In this document: in pieces, positions 33,380 to 41,821 of the stretch
How positions within the stretch are numbered: the first letter of the stretch is position 1
Layout of the letters: every line of letters starts with the position of its first letter
From: JANJTB01 sp032027125
GTDB lineage: Bacteria > Bacteroidota > Ignavibacteria > Kapaibacteriales > UBA2268
Assembly (NCBI GenBank): GCA_032027125.1
Contig: JAVSMQ010000001.1
Location: 2,766,075-2,830,074, forward strand
Direction of reading: 5' to 3'
Length of the DNA stretch: 64,000 nt
Position numbers and translations under genes: made by a program
The notes under the pieces: generated by a model
The model's input: the letters and a program-made list of their open reading frames with translations, nothing else
Databases searched by the model: none
What the model was told of the DNA's origin: nothing

Positions 33380-35668
33380 GTGATAAATAAAATATTGAAA
33401 CTCGGATTATTGTTCCTATTATTGGCTGGAAATATTGAGTTGTCTGCTCAAACTAAAACCGGCGGTGTAATTACGGGAAGAATTGTCAGTTCTATGACGC
33501 AGAATCCGCTCCCGTCAGTTAATGTCAGAGTATTAGGAACTGAAGTTGGAGATATTTCCAAAAAAGACGGCTCTTTTGAGATTAAGGATGTACCTTATGG
33601 AATTCAAAAAGTCCAGTTTAGTTTGATAGGCTATGAACTATTTGTCCGTACAGATGTGCCCGTCGGTGCAGGAAAACCAGTATTTCTTGAAATTAAACTT
33701 GTTGAAAAAATTGTTGAACTTGAGGGTGTTGAAGTAAATTCAAGTTATTTTATACAAAGGACCGATGCTGTAACAAGTACTCAGAACCTGAATTTTGAGG
33801 ATATACGCCGCGCCCCCGGAGTTCAGGAGGATGTTATAAGGGCAGTTGCATTACTTCCCGGAGTAAATGTAAGCTCTGCCGGACGAAATGATTTGGTCGT
33901 CAGAGGCGGTGCACCATTCGAAAACTTATTTATAGTTGACAATCTCGAAGTAAATAATATCAATCATTTCGGTTCACAAGGTTCGACCGGCGGACCTTTA
34001 TCAATAATTAATCTTGATTTTGTCAGGAATGTAGATTTCTCGGCAGGCGGTTTTGGTGCAAAATACGGTGATAAAATATCATCGGTAACAAATATCCAGC
34101 TTCGCAACGGAAACGAAACACAATTTGGCGGTAAAGCAACTTTGAGTGCCGTAAATTTCGGATTGAATCTCGAAGGTCCCTTGGGAAACAGCGGTTCGTG
34201 GCTATTCAGCGCAAGAAGAAGTTATCTGGATTTTATATTTCAGCTTGCAGGATTTTCGTTTATACCTCAATATTGGGATTTTCAGGGAAAGGCAAATTAC
34301 CGCCTGGATGATAACAATATATTGACTTTTATGACTGTTTCGGCAATAAATGATGTTAAATTAAATAATGCGGAAGAAGATGACAGATTCAGCAACAGTC
34401 AGGTTGCTATCCCCAGCCAGTATCAGAATTTCTCGGGGCTGACCTGGAAGCACCTATTTGGTACAGGATTTCTGACTGTTACAGCCGGAACGTCATATAC
34501 TACATTTACAACATTTCAAAATGATTCCAATCTGGTTGAAATTTTTCGCAATGATTCAAAAGAAGGCGAATTTATACTTCGAACCGATGTAGATTGGCAG
34601 CTAACACCGAAGACTGAACTTACCATTGGTAATCAGCTTAAATATGCCGGAATGCTCGAATATAATATACTTATTCCCGGAAATGTACGGCGTGACCAAA
34701 ATGGAATTCCGCAGCCGATGCAGCTTGATACAACTTTTACAGCTTTTCGGAATGCAACCTATTTAAGTCTCAGCACGGCATTGGGTCTTCACAGATTCAC
34801 GATTGGCGGAAGGATGGATTATTATAATTTTACCGAAGGCAGCATATATTTTTCTCCAAGATTTTCGTATAGCTACACACTTAATGAACACTCTACATTT
34901 ATCGGCAGTATCGGCAGGTATTATCAGGCTCCGAGCTATATCTGGCTTATCGGCAGTCCTGAAAATAAATTGAAACCGATAATCGCCGACCAGGTGGTAA
35001 TCGGATATGTACATACTCCGCTTGAGGATGTCAAAGTGCAGTTAGAGGTATTTTACAAAAAGTATTCAAATTATCCCGGACGCGTATTTCGTCCTCAGGC
35101 AGTTTTGGCACCATCGGGTTTTGATGATATCAGTTCGGATATTCCGTCAGGACTCGAGCCGATTTTAAGCGAAGCTGAAGGATGGTCGCAAGGTGCGGAA
35201 TTATTTATTCAGAAGAAACTGAGTGATATACCAATCTACGGATTAATGAGTCTGACTTACTCCGAATCAAGATTTACGGCACTTGACGGCAAAGAGCGAC
35301 CATCAGCATTCGACAGCAGATTTATTTTCAACATTGCAGTCGGCTGGAGAATTGATGAATCCTGGGAAATATCCTCGAAATTCAGAGCTGCTACAGGCGT
35401 TCCGACATCTCCTTTTACCACAGACGGCAGAATTGATTTCACACGTTATAATGAAGCTGAAAGACTTCCGGACTTTAACTCTGCAGATTTGAGAATTGAC
35501 CGCCGGTGGAATTTCTCAAGTTCAACCTTGATTACATATATTGATATTCAGAATATTTACGGCAGAAGAAATGTTTCGGGAGTGCGGTGGAATCCCCGTA
35601 CCGGTCAGCCGGAGAATAACGAATCCATAGGACTATTGCCGAGTATAGGTGTCAGTTGGGAGTTTTAA
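33380..35668 (+). CDS. TonB-dependent outer-membrane receptor
   Basis: This protein of about 762 residues has a signal peptide ending E-L-S-A-Q, a carboxypeptidase-regulatory-like domain (G-R-I-V then D-G-S-F-E-I), a plug domain with D-L-V-V-R-G-G-A-P-F-E-N and a C-terminal 22-strand-type barrel. It imports a large substrate with energy from TonB. No SusD partner follows, so a polysaccharide system is unlikely; siderophores, vitamins or metals are possible. The start is either GTG 33380, which gives the best signal peptide, or TTG 33368. It is divergent from the MarR gene across a palindromic site. The final strand ends in S-W-E-F, as barrels do. Confidence 0.88.
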   Translation: MINKILKLGLLFLLLAGNIELSAQTKTGGVITGRIVSSMTQNPLPSVNVRVLGTEVGDISKKDGSFEIKDVPYGIQKVQFSLIGYELFVRTDVPVGAGKPVFLEIKLVEKIVELEGVEVNSSYFIQRTDAVTSTQNLNFEDIRRAPGVQEDVIRAVALLPGVNVSSAGRNDLVVRGGAPFENLFIVDNLEVNNINHFGSQGSTGGPLSIINLDFVRNVDFSAGGFGAKYGDKISSVTNIQLRNGNETQFGGKATLSAVNFGLNLEGPLGNSGSWLFSARRSYLDFIFQLAGFSFIPQYWDFQGKANYRLDDNNILTFMTVSAINDVKLNNAEEDDRFSNSQVAIPSQYQNFSGLTWKHLFGTGFLTVTAGTSYTTFTTFQNDSNLVEIFRNDSKEGEFILRTDVDWQLTPKTELTIGNQLKYAGMLEYNILIPGNVRRDQNGIPQPMQLDTTFTAFRNATYLSLSTALGLHRFTIGGRMDYYNFTEGSIYFSPRFSYSYTLNEHSTFIGSIGRYYQAPSYIWLIGSPENKLKPIIADQVVIGYVHTPLEDVKVQLEVFYKKYSNYPGRVFRPQAVLAPSGFDDISSDIPSGLEPILSEAEGWSQGAELFIQKKLSDIPIYGLMSLTYSESRFTALDGKERPSAFDSRFIFNIAVGWRIDESWEISSKFRAATGVPTSPFTTDGRIDFTRYNEAERLPDFNSADLRIDRRWNFSSSTLITYIDIQNIYGRRNVSGVRWNPRTGQPENNESIGLLPSIGVSWEF

Positions 35669-35706
35669 GTTTTTAGTTTTGAGTTTTTAGTTTTGAGTTT
35701 TTAATT
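35660..35706. repeat. Short tandem repeat GAGTTTTTAGTTTT
   Basis: Three imperfect units of about 14 bases begin at the stop codon of the TonB receptor gene. They contain several stop codons and look like slippage-derived sequence. Confidence 0.7.
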
Positions 35707-35788
35707 AAGCCAAATCTGAAGGATTGGCATTATTATAGAAAAAGCACAATCTGTCTGAACCGTGATTTTTGGGATTAATGGGATTAAT

Positions 35789-35948
35789 GGGATTTGAATT
35801 TGTCTGAACCATTGATTAATCTGATTTGTATGATTGAATTGATTTGAATTAATCGTAATCCATAATTAGCTTCGCAGGTCTCCGAATCAAAATTGATTAT
35901 ATCCCATCGGGATTAAATAATGGTAACAAAGCACAGCCCGACGGAAAC
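35789..35948 (+). repeat. Dispersed intergenic repeat, inverted partner of 11457-11593
   Basis: This matches the reverse complement of 11457-11593 over most of its length, with an extra piece (TAGCTTCGCAGGTCTCCGAA) in the middle that has its own relative near 58910. It lies directly upstream of the ATPase island. Confidence 0.75.
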
Positions 35949-36030
35949 CACAAATCCCAACTCCGTTAGGAGTTGAATATGATTAGAAAAGAAAAACGCG
36001 TATCTGTTTTATTTCTTTACAAAAAATAAC

Positions 36031-36038
36031 TATATTTG
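36031..36038 (+). promoter_or_regulatory. Possible -7 box for the ATPase island
   Basis: TATATTTG fits the TAnnTTTG -7 consensus of Bacteroidota and lies 34 bases before the small leader ORF. No clear -33 element was seen. Confidence 0.3.
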
Positions 36039-36071
36039 TAAAAATGTATTTGCAATCTGTCAGAAAAAAAT

Positions 36072-36182
36072 ATGAATCAATTAATTCTCTTTGACTGCTT
36101 AGAAGAAATGGGAAAAAACAAACCCGTTAATGAGCAAAATGAGTTGATGTCAGGCGAAATTAAAATGGTGGTGGGAGTGTGA
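36072..36182 (+). CDS. Small leader ORF overlapping the ATPase gene
   Basis: This 36-codon frame (M-N-Q-L-I-L-F-D-C-L-E-E-M-G-K) is acidic and ends in a TGA that overlaps the GTG alternative start of the next gene and lies 3 bases before its ATG. The overlap suggests translational coupling. It has no known motif. It could be a genuine small partner protein or only a leader peptide. Confidence 0.35.
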   Translation: MNQLILFDCLEEMGKNKPVNEQNELMSGEIKMVVGV

Positions 36183-36184
36183 AA

Positions 36185-38128
36185 ATGAAAGAGGGTAAAC
36201 TGAAATTTATTAAACAGTTATTTTCTAAAATAAATAAATTATTTAAAAAGTCTCATGTTGATACAAATACTCTCTATAAATTGGATGATATATTTACCCC
36301 AGGTACAGTTGCAAAACATACTTTTATTGAACGTCCAATGTTGACTGATAAAATTAATGAAGCAATCGAAACTACAGGCAAACAATTAATTATATTTGGA
36401 AATTCCCAAAGTGGCAAAACAACAATAATTCACAATGTTTTAAATAAGAAAGGAATTAAATATATAATTTATAATTGTACACCTGATTCAACCTTTGAAG
36501 ATTTAATTAGGCACACATTCGATGAATTAAATTATTATTATACAATAGAAATATCAAAAAAAGAAGTTGATTCTATAGTATCAGAAATTTCGGCTAATTA
36601 TAAATTTATAAGTGCAAAAACAAAAGCTAACTCATCAAGTGAAGTATCTGAAAGAAAGGTAAGAATCATACCTCCAGAATTAACCATACAAAGTTTAGCT
36701 AAATTTATAGGAGCTGCTGAAAAATTCTTAATCATAGAAGATTTTCATAAAGTTGATTTTAATGAAAGAAAAAAAATAGCTCATACTTTGAAATTGATGT
36801 CTGATATTGCAACAAGTTTTCCAAAAACAAAAGTAATTGCAATAGGAGCAGTTGATACAGCAAATCAACTAATTGAGTTAGATAGAGATATAACAAATAG
36901 AGTAGCACAAATTTTTATACCATTAATGAATGAGGAAGAATTAAAAAGTATAATAAAAAAAGGTGAAGACTTATTAAATATACAAATTTCAAGTAATATT
37001 AAAAATGACATTATCAAAATGTCACAAATGTTGGCAAGTGTCTGCCATCAATTATCAAGAAGTGTTTGTAACTATGCAAATATTTACGAAACTCAAGTAG
37101 ATAGAATAATTGTAGACGATGACACTTTTATTAAAAAAGCTATTGAAACTTGGGATAGTGAAAATTCTAGCAGTTACAGAATTGATCTAGAAAATGCAAT
37201 ATTAAATATAGATAGTAAGGTTGTTAATATATCAAATATACTGATGCCATTTTGCTATTTAAATAAAGATGAACTTTCATTTGATGAAATCTACAAAGAG
37301 TATAATACAACTGAAATAAGAGAGAAAAAAAGAAAAAAAGCTATTCGAATAGCTACTTTAAAAAATGAAATAGAGAAATTAACAGAAGAGCAAAGTGGTT
37401 CAATTTTAAGAAAAACTTCAAATGGGAAATATTGTCTAACCTCGCCATATTTTAAAGTATTATTACTAATGGATAATAATAAAAATGTTGAATGTAAAAA
37501 AGATGATAATTTAAAATCAATATTTTTTGGAGATAAAATTAATTTTGATTATACTTTAAAATTTAATAACTCTTTTAAGTTTATTGAAGCAAAGAACGAA
37601 TTTATTCAAAGCGGAATAAATGATTTAATTAATAATGCTTATTTTAACATGTTTCAAATTAAGTACTTTAATATTAATAAGGAAAAGATGGATGAAATAA
37701 TTAAGCAAATTTCGACTGATATTAAAATTGAAACACCATCAAAACTAAAAGTATATGATGAGAATGCAGAATCAGTTGCTTGGGACTTTTATTTAAAAAA
37801 AGATTTCAATAAATCTTTGGATTTATATTTGAATCAAACGAAATTAGAACCTGACAATCCAAGCCTTTGGAAAGGAGTTTCTATGTGCTATTCAAGACTT
37901 GAACAATTGGAATCTGCATTAGAAAGTGGATTAAAAGCATTGGATTTAGCAAAAGAAAAATTTAATAAATATGATGAAAAACTATCTTATTACTATAATC
38001 AAATTGGTATTGTATATTTTTTATTAAAACAATATAATTTGTCCATTGAGTATTTGAACATGTCTTTAACCATCTTTAATAATCCTAAAATTGTGGATTT
38101 AGTTTCATCTATAAGAAAAGGAACTTAA
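36185..38128 (+). CDS. STAND/AAA-like ATPase with C-terminal TPR repeats
   Basis: This protein of about 647 residues has a basic N-terminus, a P-loop NTPase domain with Walker A G-N-S-Q-S-G-K-T-T (about 72-80) and Walker B F-L-I-I-E-D-F-H (about 181-188), and a following I-G-A-V-D-T sensor-like strand, as in Orc/Cdc6-STAND ATPases. A helical, winged-helix-like middle region follows, then a domain of unknown type (about 440-540) and TPR units from about 555 (A-W-D-F-Y-L-K-K-D-F-N-K-S-L). The gene is far more AT-rich than its neighbours and stands alone with a small leader ORF. The start is the ATG at 36185 or the GTG at 36179. A sensor or defence role is inferred. Confidence 0.7.
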   Translation: MKEGKLKFIKQLFSKINKLFKKSHVDTNTLYKLDDIFTPGTVAKHTFIERPMLTDKINEAIETTGKQLIIFGNSQSGKTTIIHNVLNKKGIKYIIYNCTPDSTFEDLIRHTFDELNYYYTIEISKKEVDSIVSEISANYKFISAKTKANSSSEVSERKVRIIPPELTIQSLAKFIGAAEKFLIIEDFHKVDFNERKKIAHTLKLMSDIATSFPKTKVIAIGAVDTANQLIELDRDITNRVAQIFIPLMNEEELKSIIKKGEDLLNIQISSNIKNDIIKMSQMLASVCHQLSRSVCNYANIYETQVDRIIVDDDTFIKKAIETWDSENSSSYRIDLENAILNIDSKVVNISNILMPFCYLNKDELSFDEIYKEYNTTEIREKKRKKAIRIATLKNEIEKLTEEQSGSILRKTSNGKYCLTSPYFKVLLLMDNNKNVECKKDDNLKSIFFGDKINFDYTLKFNNSFKFIEAKNEFIQSGINDLINNAYFNMFQIKYFNINKEKMDEIIKQISTDIKIETPSKLKVYDENAESVAWDFYLKKDFNKSLDLYLNQTKLEPDNPSLWKGVSMCYSRLEQLESALESGLKALDLAKEKFNKYDEKLSYYYNQIGIVYFLLKQYNLSIEYLNMSLTIFNNPKIVDLVSSIRKGT

Positions 38129-38301
38129 ATGATTAACAAAAATTAAATGTTCTTTTATTTATGATTCGTTTCTATTCTCAAAATTCTGATTTCCCATATA
38201 TATTTTTATATTTCAGATAACGATTTACATTCCACCACCCCAAAAGTGATGGTTTTTTTTTGCTTTTTCTGCTTTTTCATCAAATATAACCTTGCAAAGT
38301 C

Positions 38302-38619
38302 AAAAAACATAATGGTAAGACCAAAAAATATTATGACAAGACCAAAAAATATAATGACGAACACAAAAAAGATATTTCACGAAGTCTTTCCGAAATCTTT
38401 TATGGTTATTCCGAAATCTTTTATGGTCATTCCGAAATCTTTTACGGTCGTTCCGAAATCTTTTATGGTCATTCCGAAATCTTTTATGGTCTCTCCGAAA
38501 TCTTTTATGGTCTTTCCGAAATCTTTTATGATGTTTCCGCAATCTTTTATGATGTTTCCGAAATCTTTTTTGGTATTTCCGAAATCTTTTTTGGTGTTGC
38601 CGACACTTTTTTTGAACAG
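38302..38619. repeat. 21-bp tandem repeat array (about 15 units)
   Basis: A strict 21-base period runs from 38302: four A-rich units beginning AAAAAA at 38302, 38323, 38344 and 38365, then eleven units beginning TCCGAAATCTTTTATGG at 38389 and every 21 bases to 38599. In the plus frame it spells a heptad P-K-(S/N)-(F/I)-M-V-x with no stop from a GTG at 38246 to 38671. In the minus frame it spells H-K-R-F-R-N-D. Because 21 is a multiple of three, open frames are expected by chance, so coding is not shown. The last bases of each unit vary from unit to unit. Confidence 0.9.
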
Positions 38620-38671
38620 TCCGCTCCTACGGAGCTTTATAATATTTGAGGGAAAGACATTTTTCTACTAA

Positions 38672-38900
38672 CAGGGCATTCCTACGGAATTGGAAAGCAA
38701 TTCTGAATGCTGAATTCTGAATTAAGTAAAATTCAAATCAATTCAATCATAAAAATAAGATAGATCAAAGGTTCAGACAAGAAATTTATTTTTTAATCAT
38801 CTTACAGAATTTCTATTAGGAATTAAGTTATTTTTTTGTATTTTTATAATGGAAACAAGTCGCAATTTTATAATGATTATGAATATAAAAAGATATACTT
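38672..38900. other. Intergenic debris between array and envelope operon
   Basis: This stretch contains fragments also seen elsewhere in the window: TTTTTCTACTAACAG (also near 58940), GAATGCTGAATTCTGAATT and a partial copy of the dispersed repeat at 38731-38782. The last 100 bases probably hold the promoter of the envelope gene cluster. Confidence 0.5.
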
Positions 38901-39467
38901 ATGAAATTCAAATATTTACTTCTCCTGTCCATTAGCGGATTACTCAGTTTTCAAGTTTCATACAGCCAGATTTATGCAGGGCTGGGCGGCGGATTTTTGC
39001 AGCCTTTCGGAAAATTTGAGGAAACAAACAAATCTGCACCAAGCTATATTGTTAATCTCGAAAACCGCTACTACTGCAAACTCTGGTACGGTGTCAAATT
39101 CGAGTATTCTGATTTGAAACCGGTTGACGGATTGGATGCAGCAACGCCGTATTATAATAATATTCTGAATATTACTCCGCAAATCAGATATAATTTCCTC
39201 GGTCTGAACTGTTATGATAATGTTACATTTCCCTATTTGCAGCTTGGTCTGACTATTAGTTCTGCCGGAAGGTCTGATAATACTGCCAGACTTGGTTTGG
39301 GCGCTCTCGGCGGTGGCGGCGTGAGCTATGGATTCAGTCTTTTCGATGCTTGCTTCCTGCTTGATGCAAATGCTTCTTACAATCTGCCAAACGTGATTTT
39401 AAAGAATGACAAGCGGGACAACATTGAGTATCTTCATATTAATTTAATACTTAATGTGAAGTTATAA
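38901..39467 (+). CDS. Outer-membrane beta-barrel protein, small
   Basis: This 188-residue protein has a signal peptide ending S-Y-S-Q and a first mature strand I-Y-A-G-L-G-G-G-F. Alternating strands and the terminal I-N-L-I-L-N-V-K-L fit an 8-stranded OmpX/OmpW-like barrel. It is first in a row of four envelope genes with gaps of only 2-4 bases, so they form an operon. Confidence 0.75.
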   Translation: MKFKYLLLLSISGLLSFQVSYSQIYAGLGGGFLQPFGKFEETNKSAPSYIVNLENRYYCKLWYGVKFEYSDLKPVDGLDAATPYYNNILNITPQIRYNFLGLNCYDNVTFPYLQLGLTISSAGRSDNTARLGLGALGGGGVSYGFSLFDACFLLDANASYNLPNVILKNDKRDNIEYLHINLILNVKL

Positions 39468-39470
39468 GCT

Positions 39471-40616
39471 ATGAATAAGAAAATTATATGTAAAATCAAA
39501 TCCCGCTTCCTGCCTTTTTCATTATGCAGTATAATGCCGTATATAGTCGTACTGATATTGATTTTGATGGTACTATCCTCTTGCTCGACAATTGACAGGA
39601 AAGATGATGCCGTGAGAATTAAATCCGGCAAAGAAACCATTTACAATCAAAGAATAGACAAGAACGGCAATATTACTAAACGTGACGGAACAACGCTTCG
39701 GGGCACTGTATTCAGGATTGTAAGGCAAACAACACCAAACTCCTGTCCTGTAAATGATACTACAACATTTTCCAGTAAATATTCCGTACTGTTTTTGGAT
39801 TCCCGTGCCGGCAGTCTTGACGATGTTGAAAGAATACCACTTGAAAATATTGACCCGATAGGAATAAAGCCTGAGCTAAAGGAAAAACTCAGTAATAAAT
39901 ATGACAATATCAACTGGTTTGAAAATTTCAACGACCCGCTTGACCCACATTCAATTAGGGAGGTACCGGTTGACTCGATATTCGTAAACACGTGCCCCGA
40001 TATTCGTGACTGCAACTGTAATCCTCTGTCAATTGCTCTCGAGCTTAATTGTCCTGACTGTAATTATAAAAATTACTTTGTAGAATTACGTGGCGGTTAT
40101 GCAGTTTATAACGACAAAAATTCAGACGGTCTGCCAATCGGACGGGATGCATACTACGGAGAACTCGCATTCGGTTACAGATGGGACCGCTGGGGAATCG
40201 GATTGATGGCTTCCACAGGAGTTCCTGTTTACAATTCCATAACCGATGCTGATTTATTAAGACCGCTGCTGCTGTTTCACGGCAGGTATCAGTTTGACAA
40301 AGTGCTTTGTATGTTCCCGTTTGTTTACGGGCAATTAGGTTTTACTATGGATGTTCAGTCATTGGGATTGTTCAGCGCCAGTGCCTGCGATCTGCCGGAT
40401 GTTACGCTGCCTGAGGTCAGTCTTCCAATTTCTTATGGATTTGGAATCGGATTGGACGTACCGCTTCCGTTTTGTCTTTTTGATTTGTCTTTTGACCTTG
40501 GCTATAAATCAGTTTTGGTAGGGGAAACTTTTAATACACCGCTTTTCAGCAATGTAAGTGATTCCCGCCGGATTCATATGTTTGTTTTCAGATTAGGGGT
40601 TACATTAGGATACTGA
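39471..40616 (+). CDS. Lipoprotein with C-terminal barrel-like domain
   Basis: This 381-residue protein has a long N-terminal region with a hydrophobic segment and lipobox (V-L-S-S-C-S, Cys about residue 38). A short domain of about 110 residues follows, then a Cys-rich linker (C-P-D-I-R-D-C-N-C-N and N-C-P-D-C-N-Y) and a beta-rich C-terminal half (Y-F-V-E-L-R-G-G-Y-A to F-R-L-G-V-T-L-G-Y) that looks like an outer-membrane barrel. A lipid anchor plus a barrel is unusual. Function unknown. Confidence 0.65.
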   Translation: MNKKIICKIKSRFLPFSLCSIMPYIVVLILILMVLSSCSTIDRKDDAVRIKSGKETIYNQRIDKNGNITKRDGTTLRGTVFRIVRQTTPNSCPVNDTTTFSSKYSVLFLDSRAGSLDDVERIPLENIDPIGIKPELKEKLSNKYDNINWFENFNDPLDPHSIREVPVDSIFVNTCPDIRDCNCNPLSIALELNCPDCNYKNYFVELRGGYAVYNDKNSDGLPIGRDAYYGELAFGYRWDRWGIGLMASTGVPVYNSITDADLLRPLLLFHGRYQFDKVLCMFPFVYGQLGFTMDVQSLGLFSASACDLPDVTLPEVSLPISYGFGIGLDVPLPFCLFDLSFDLGYKSVLVGETFNTPLFSNVSDSRRIHMFVFRLGVTLGY

Positions 40617-40618
40617 CT

Positions 40619-41455
40619 ATGAAAAAAATAATTTATATCTTTTTAATATCATCGGCATATATTCTTAATTCGTGCTGCGATTGCTCGGTAAATCCTGTAA
40701 GCAATCCGGCTTTTGATTGTTTGATTCGGGAAACGACAATTACAGAATTCAACGCAGAACTTATCAAGGTTGATACTGTGCTCAATCCGGGACCATATTA
40801 TTCGATTCATAATTTTGTATTTCCGGAAAATAAATATCTGACCGGCACACTGGTTAATGACGAGAGATTTGCTTTGACAGGTGAAGTAATTGTTGCCCAG
40901 CAATCTTATTCAGACGGCAAACCCTATAAAATTGCAATTCTCGACAACAATCCGATTAACAGTAATATGATTGGCGATATGCTTATTGATACGGTTTATA
41001 GTGCCGACACTACTGCCGATTTGAAATTTAAAGGGGAATTGACACGTTTGGACAGTTCATTTTTATTTGATGATGCAGAACTGTTTTGTGATTATATAAA
41101 ATTTAACGAGACATTCATAAAAGGTAATATTCCGAATTTATCTGAATACGGCAGAAATATAAGAGGTTCGGGAGTACCAAAAACTTTTTCTAATACTGAT
41201 ATCAGAATATTAAATTCTGACAATGAAAATGTAACCGGCCAAGGCGGAGTTCCTGCACCGTCAAATGAAGATATAGCCAATTTGTTGCTCAAAGTAAACA
41301 GCGAAAATGTAGTTATAAGAGTTAAGTTAGGTGATATTTTCCTGTATAAATCAATAGCGGGCGACCTGTTTGTAGTGCTGGTTTCGGATATAGGTAACGG
41401 ATTGCTTGCTCCGAATAAGGGCAGAGTTACAATAATGTTCCAAAAGATAAGCTGA
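40619..41455 (+). CDS. Lipoprotein of unknown function
   Basis: This 278-residue protein has a signal segment ending in a lipobox (I-L-N-S-C-C, Cys about residue 19). The rest is beta-rich with no recognisable motif. It starts 2 bases after the preceding gene and is clearly part of the same operon. Confidence 0.65.
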   Translation: MKKIIYIFLISSAYILNSCCDCSVNPVSNPAFDCLIRETTITEFNAELIKVDTVLNPGPYYSIHNFVFPENKYLTGTLVNDERFALTGEVIVAQQSYSDGKPYKIAILDNNPINSNMIGDMLIDTVYSADTTADLKFKGELTRLDSSFLFDDAELFCDYIKFNETFIKGNIPNLSEYGRNIRGSGVPKTFSNTDIRILNSDNENVTGQGGVPAPSNEDIANLLLKVNSENVVIRVKLGDIFLYKSIAGDLFVVLVSDIGNGLLAPNKGRVTIMFQKIS

Positions 41456-41513
41456 AAATATGAAAAAGTTAAATTCTAATGAAAATACAAAAGTAAAATT
41501 AATTAAAACTAAA

Positions 41514-41541
41514 ACCCCCAAACCCCCTTTGAAAAAGGGGG
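41514..41541. repeat. CCCCCTTTGAAAAAGGGGG-type palindromic repeat
   Basis: CCCCCTTT (41523-41530) pairs with AAAGGGGG (41534-41541), preceded by CCCCCAAA. Repeats of this kind are widespread in intergenic DNA of several bacterial groups. Its translation (P-K-P-P-L-K-K-G) is the well-known spurious peptide of such repeats. Confidence 0.75.
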
Positions 41542-41636
41542 CTTTAGTTGCATTTTTAGAAAATAAATTATTTTCACTTTTTTCCTTCTTCAATGCAGAA
41601 CATATATTTTCTACAAATGAGTGCATTACAAAGTTT

Positions 41637-41716
41637 GTCATTCTGAACGAAGTGAAGAATCCAGGATTTATTAAACAAATGAAATACAATGGATTCTTCG
41701 CTCCGCTCAGAATGAC
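41637..41716. repeat. Dispersed GTCATTCTGA...CAGAATGAC repeat
   Basis: The 80-base unit begins GTCATTCTGAACGAAGTGAA and ends with the complementary CTCAGAATGAC. When translated it gives V-I-L-N-E-V-K-N-P then F-F-A-P-L-R-M-T, a peptide often mis-annotated in this bacterial group. Partial relatives lie at 7233, 41745 and 63843. Confidence 0.85.
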
Positions 41717-41744
41717 ATCATTCAATCTATTCTCCGGGAGTTTT

Positions 41745-41821
41745 GTCACTCTGAAGCGGAGCGAAGAGTCCAAGATTTCATTAATTAGCAGCCTGGATAC
41801 TTCGCTGTCGCTCAGTATGAC
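41745..41821. repeat. Second dispersed repeat, GTCACTCTGAAGCGGAGCGA type
   Basis: This 77-base unit has the same plan as the preceding repeat (GTCACTCTGA at one end, CTCAGTATGAC at the other) and shares GCGGAGCGAAGAGTCC with 63843-63918. Its right end supplies the ATG used here as the start of the following gene. Confidence 0.85.

Noticed and set aside
38300..38542. Minus-strand protein of H-K-R-F-R-N-D heptads
   Set aside because: A 21-base repeat keeps frames open on both strands by arithmetic; no ribosome-binding site, no domain and no homologue that I recognise.
38302..38619. CRISPR array
   Set aside because: The period is 21 bases with only 4-6 variable bases per unit; there are no spacers of normal length and no cas genes nearby.
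41460..41816. 119-residue N-terminal extension of the large lipoprotein
   Set aside because: The extension is the translation of three intergenic repeats and would place the signal peptide and lipobox in the middle of the protein.
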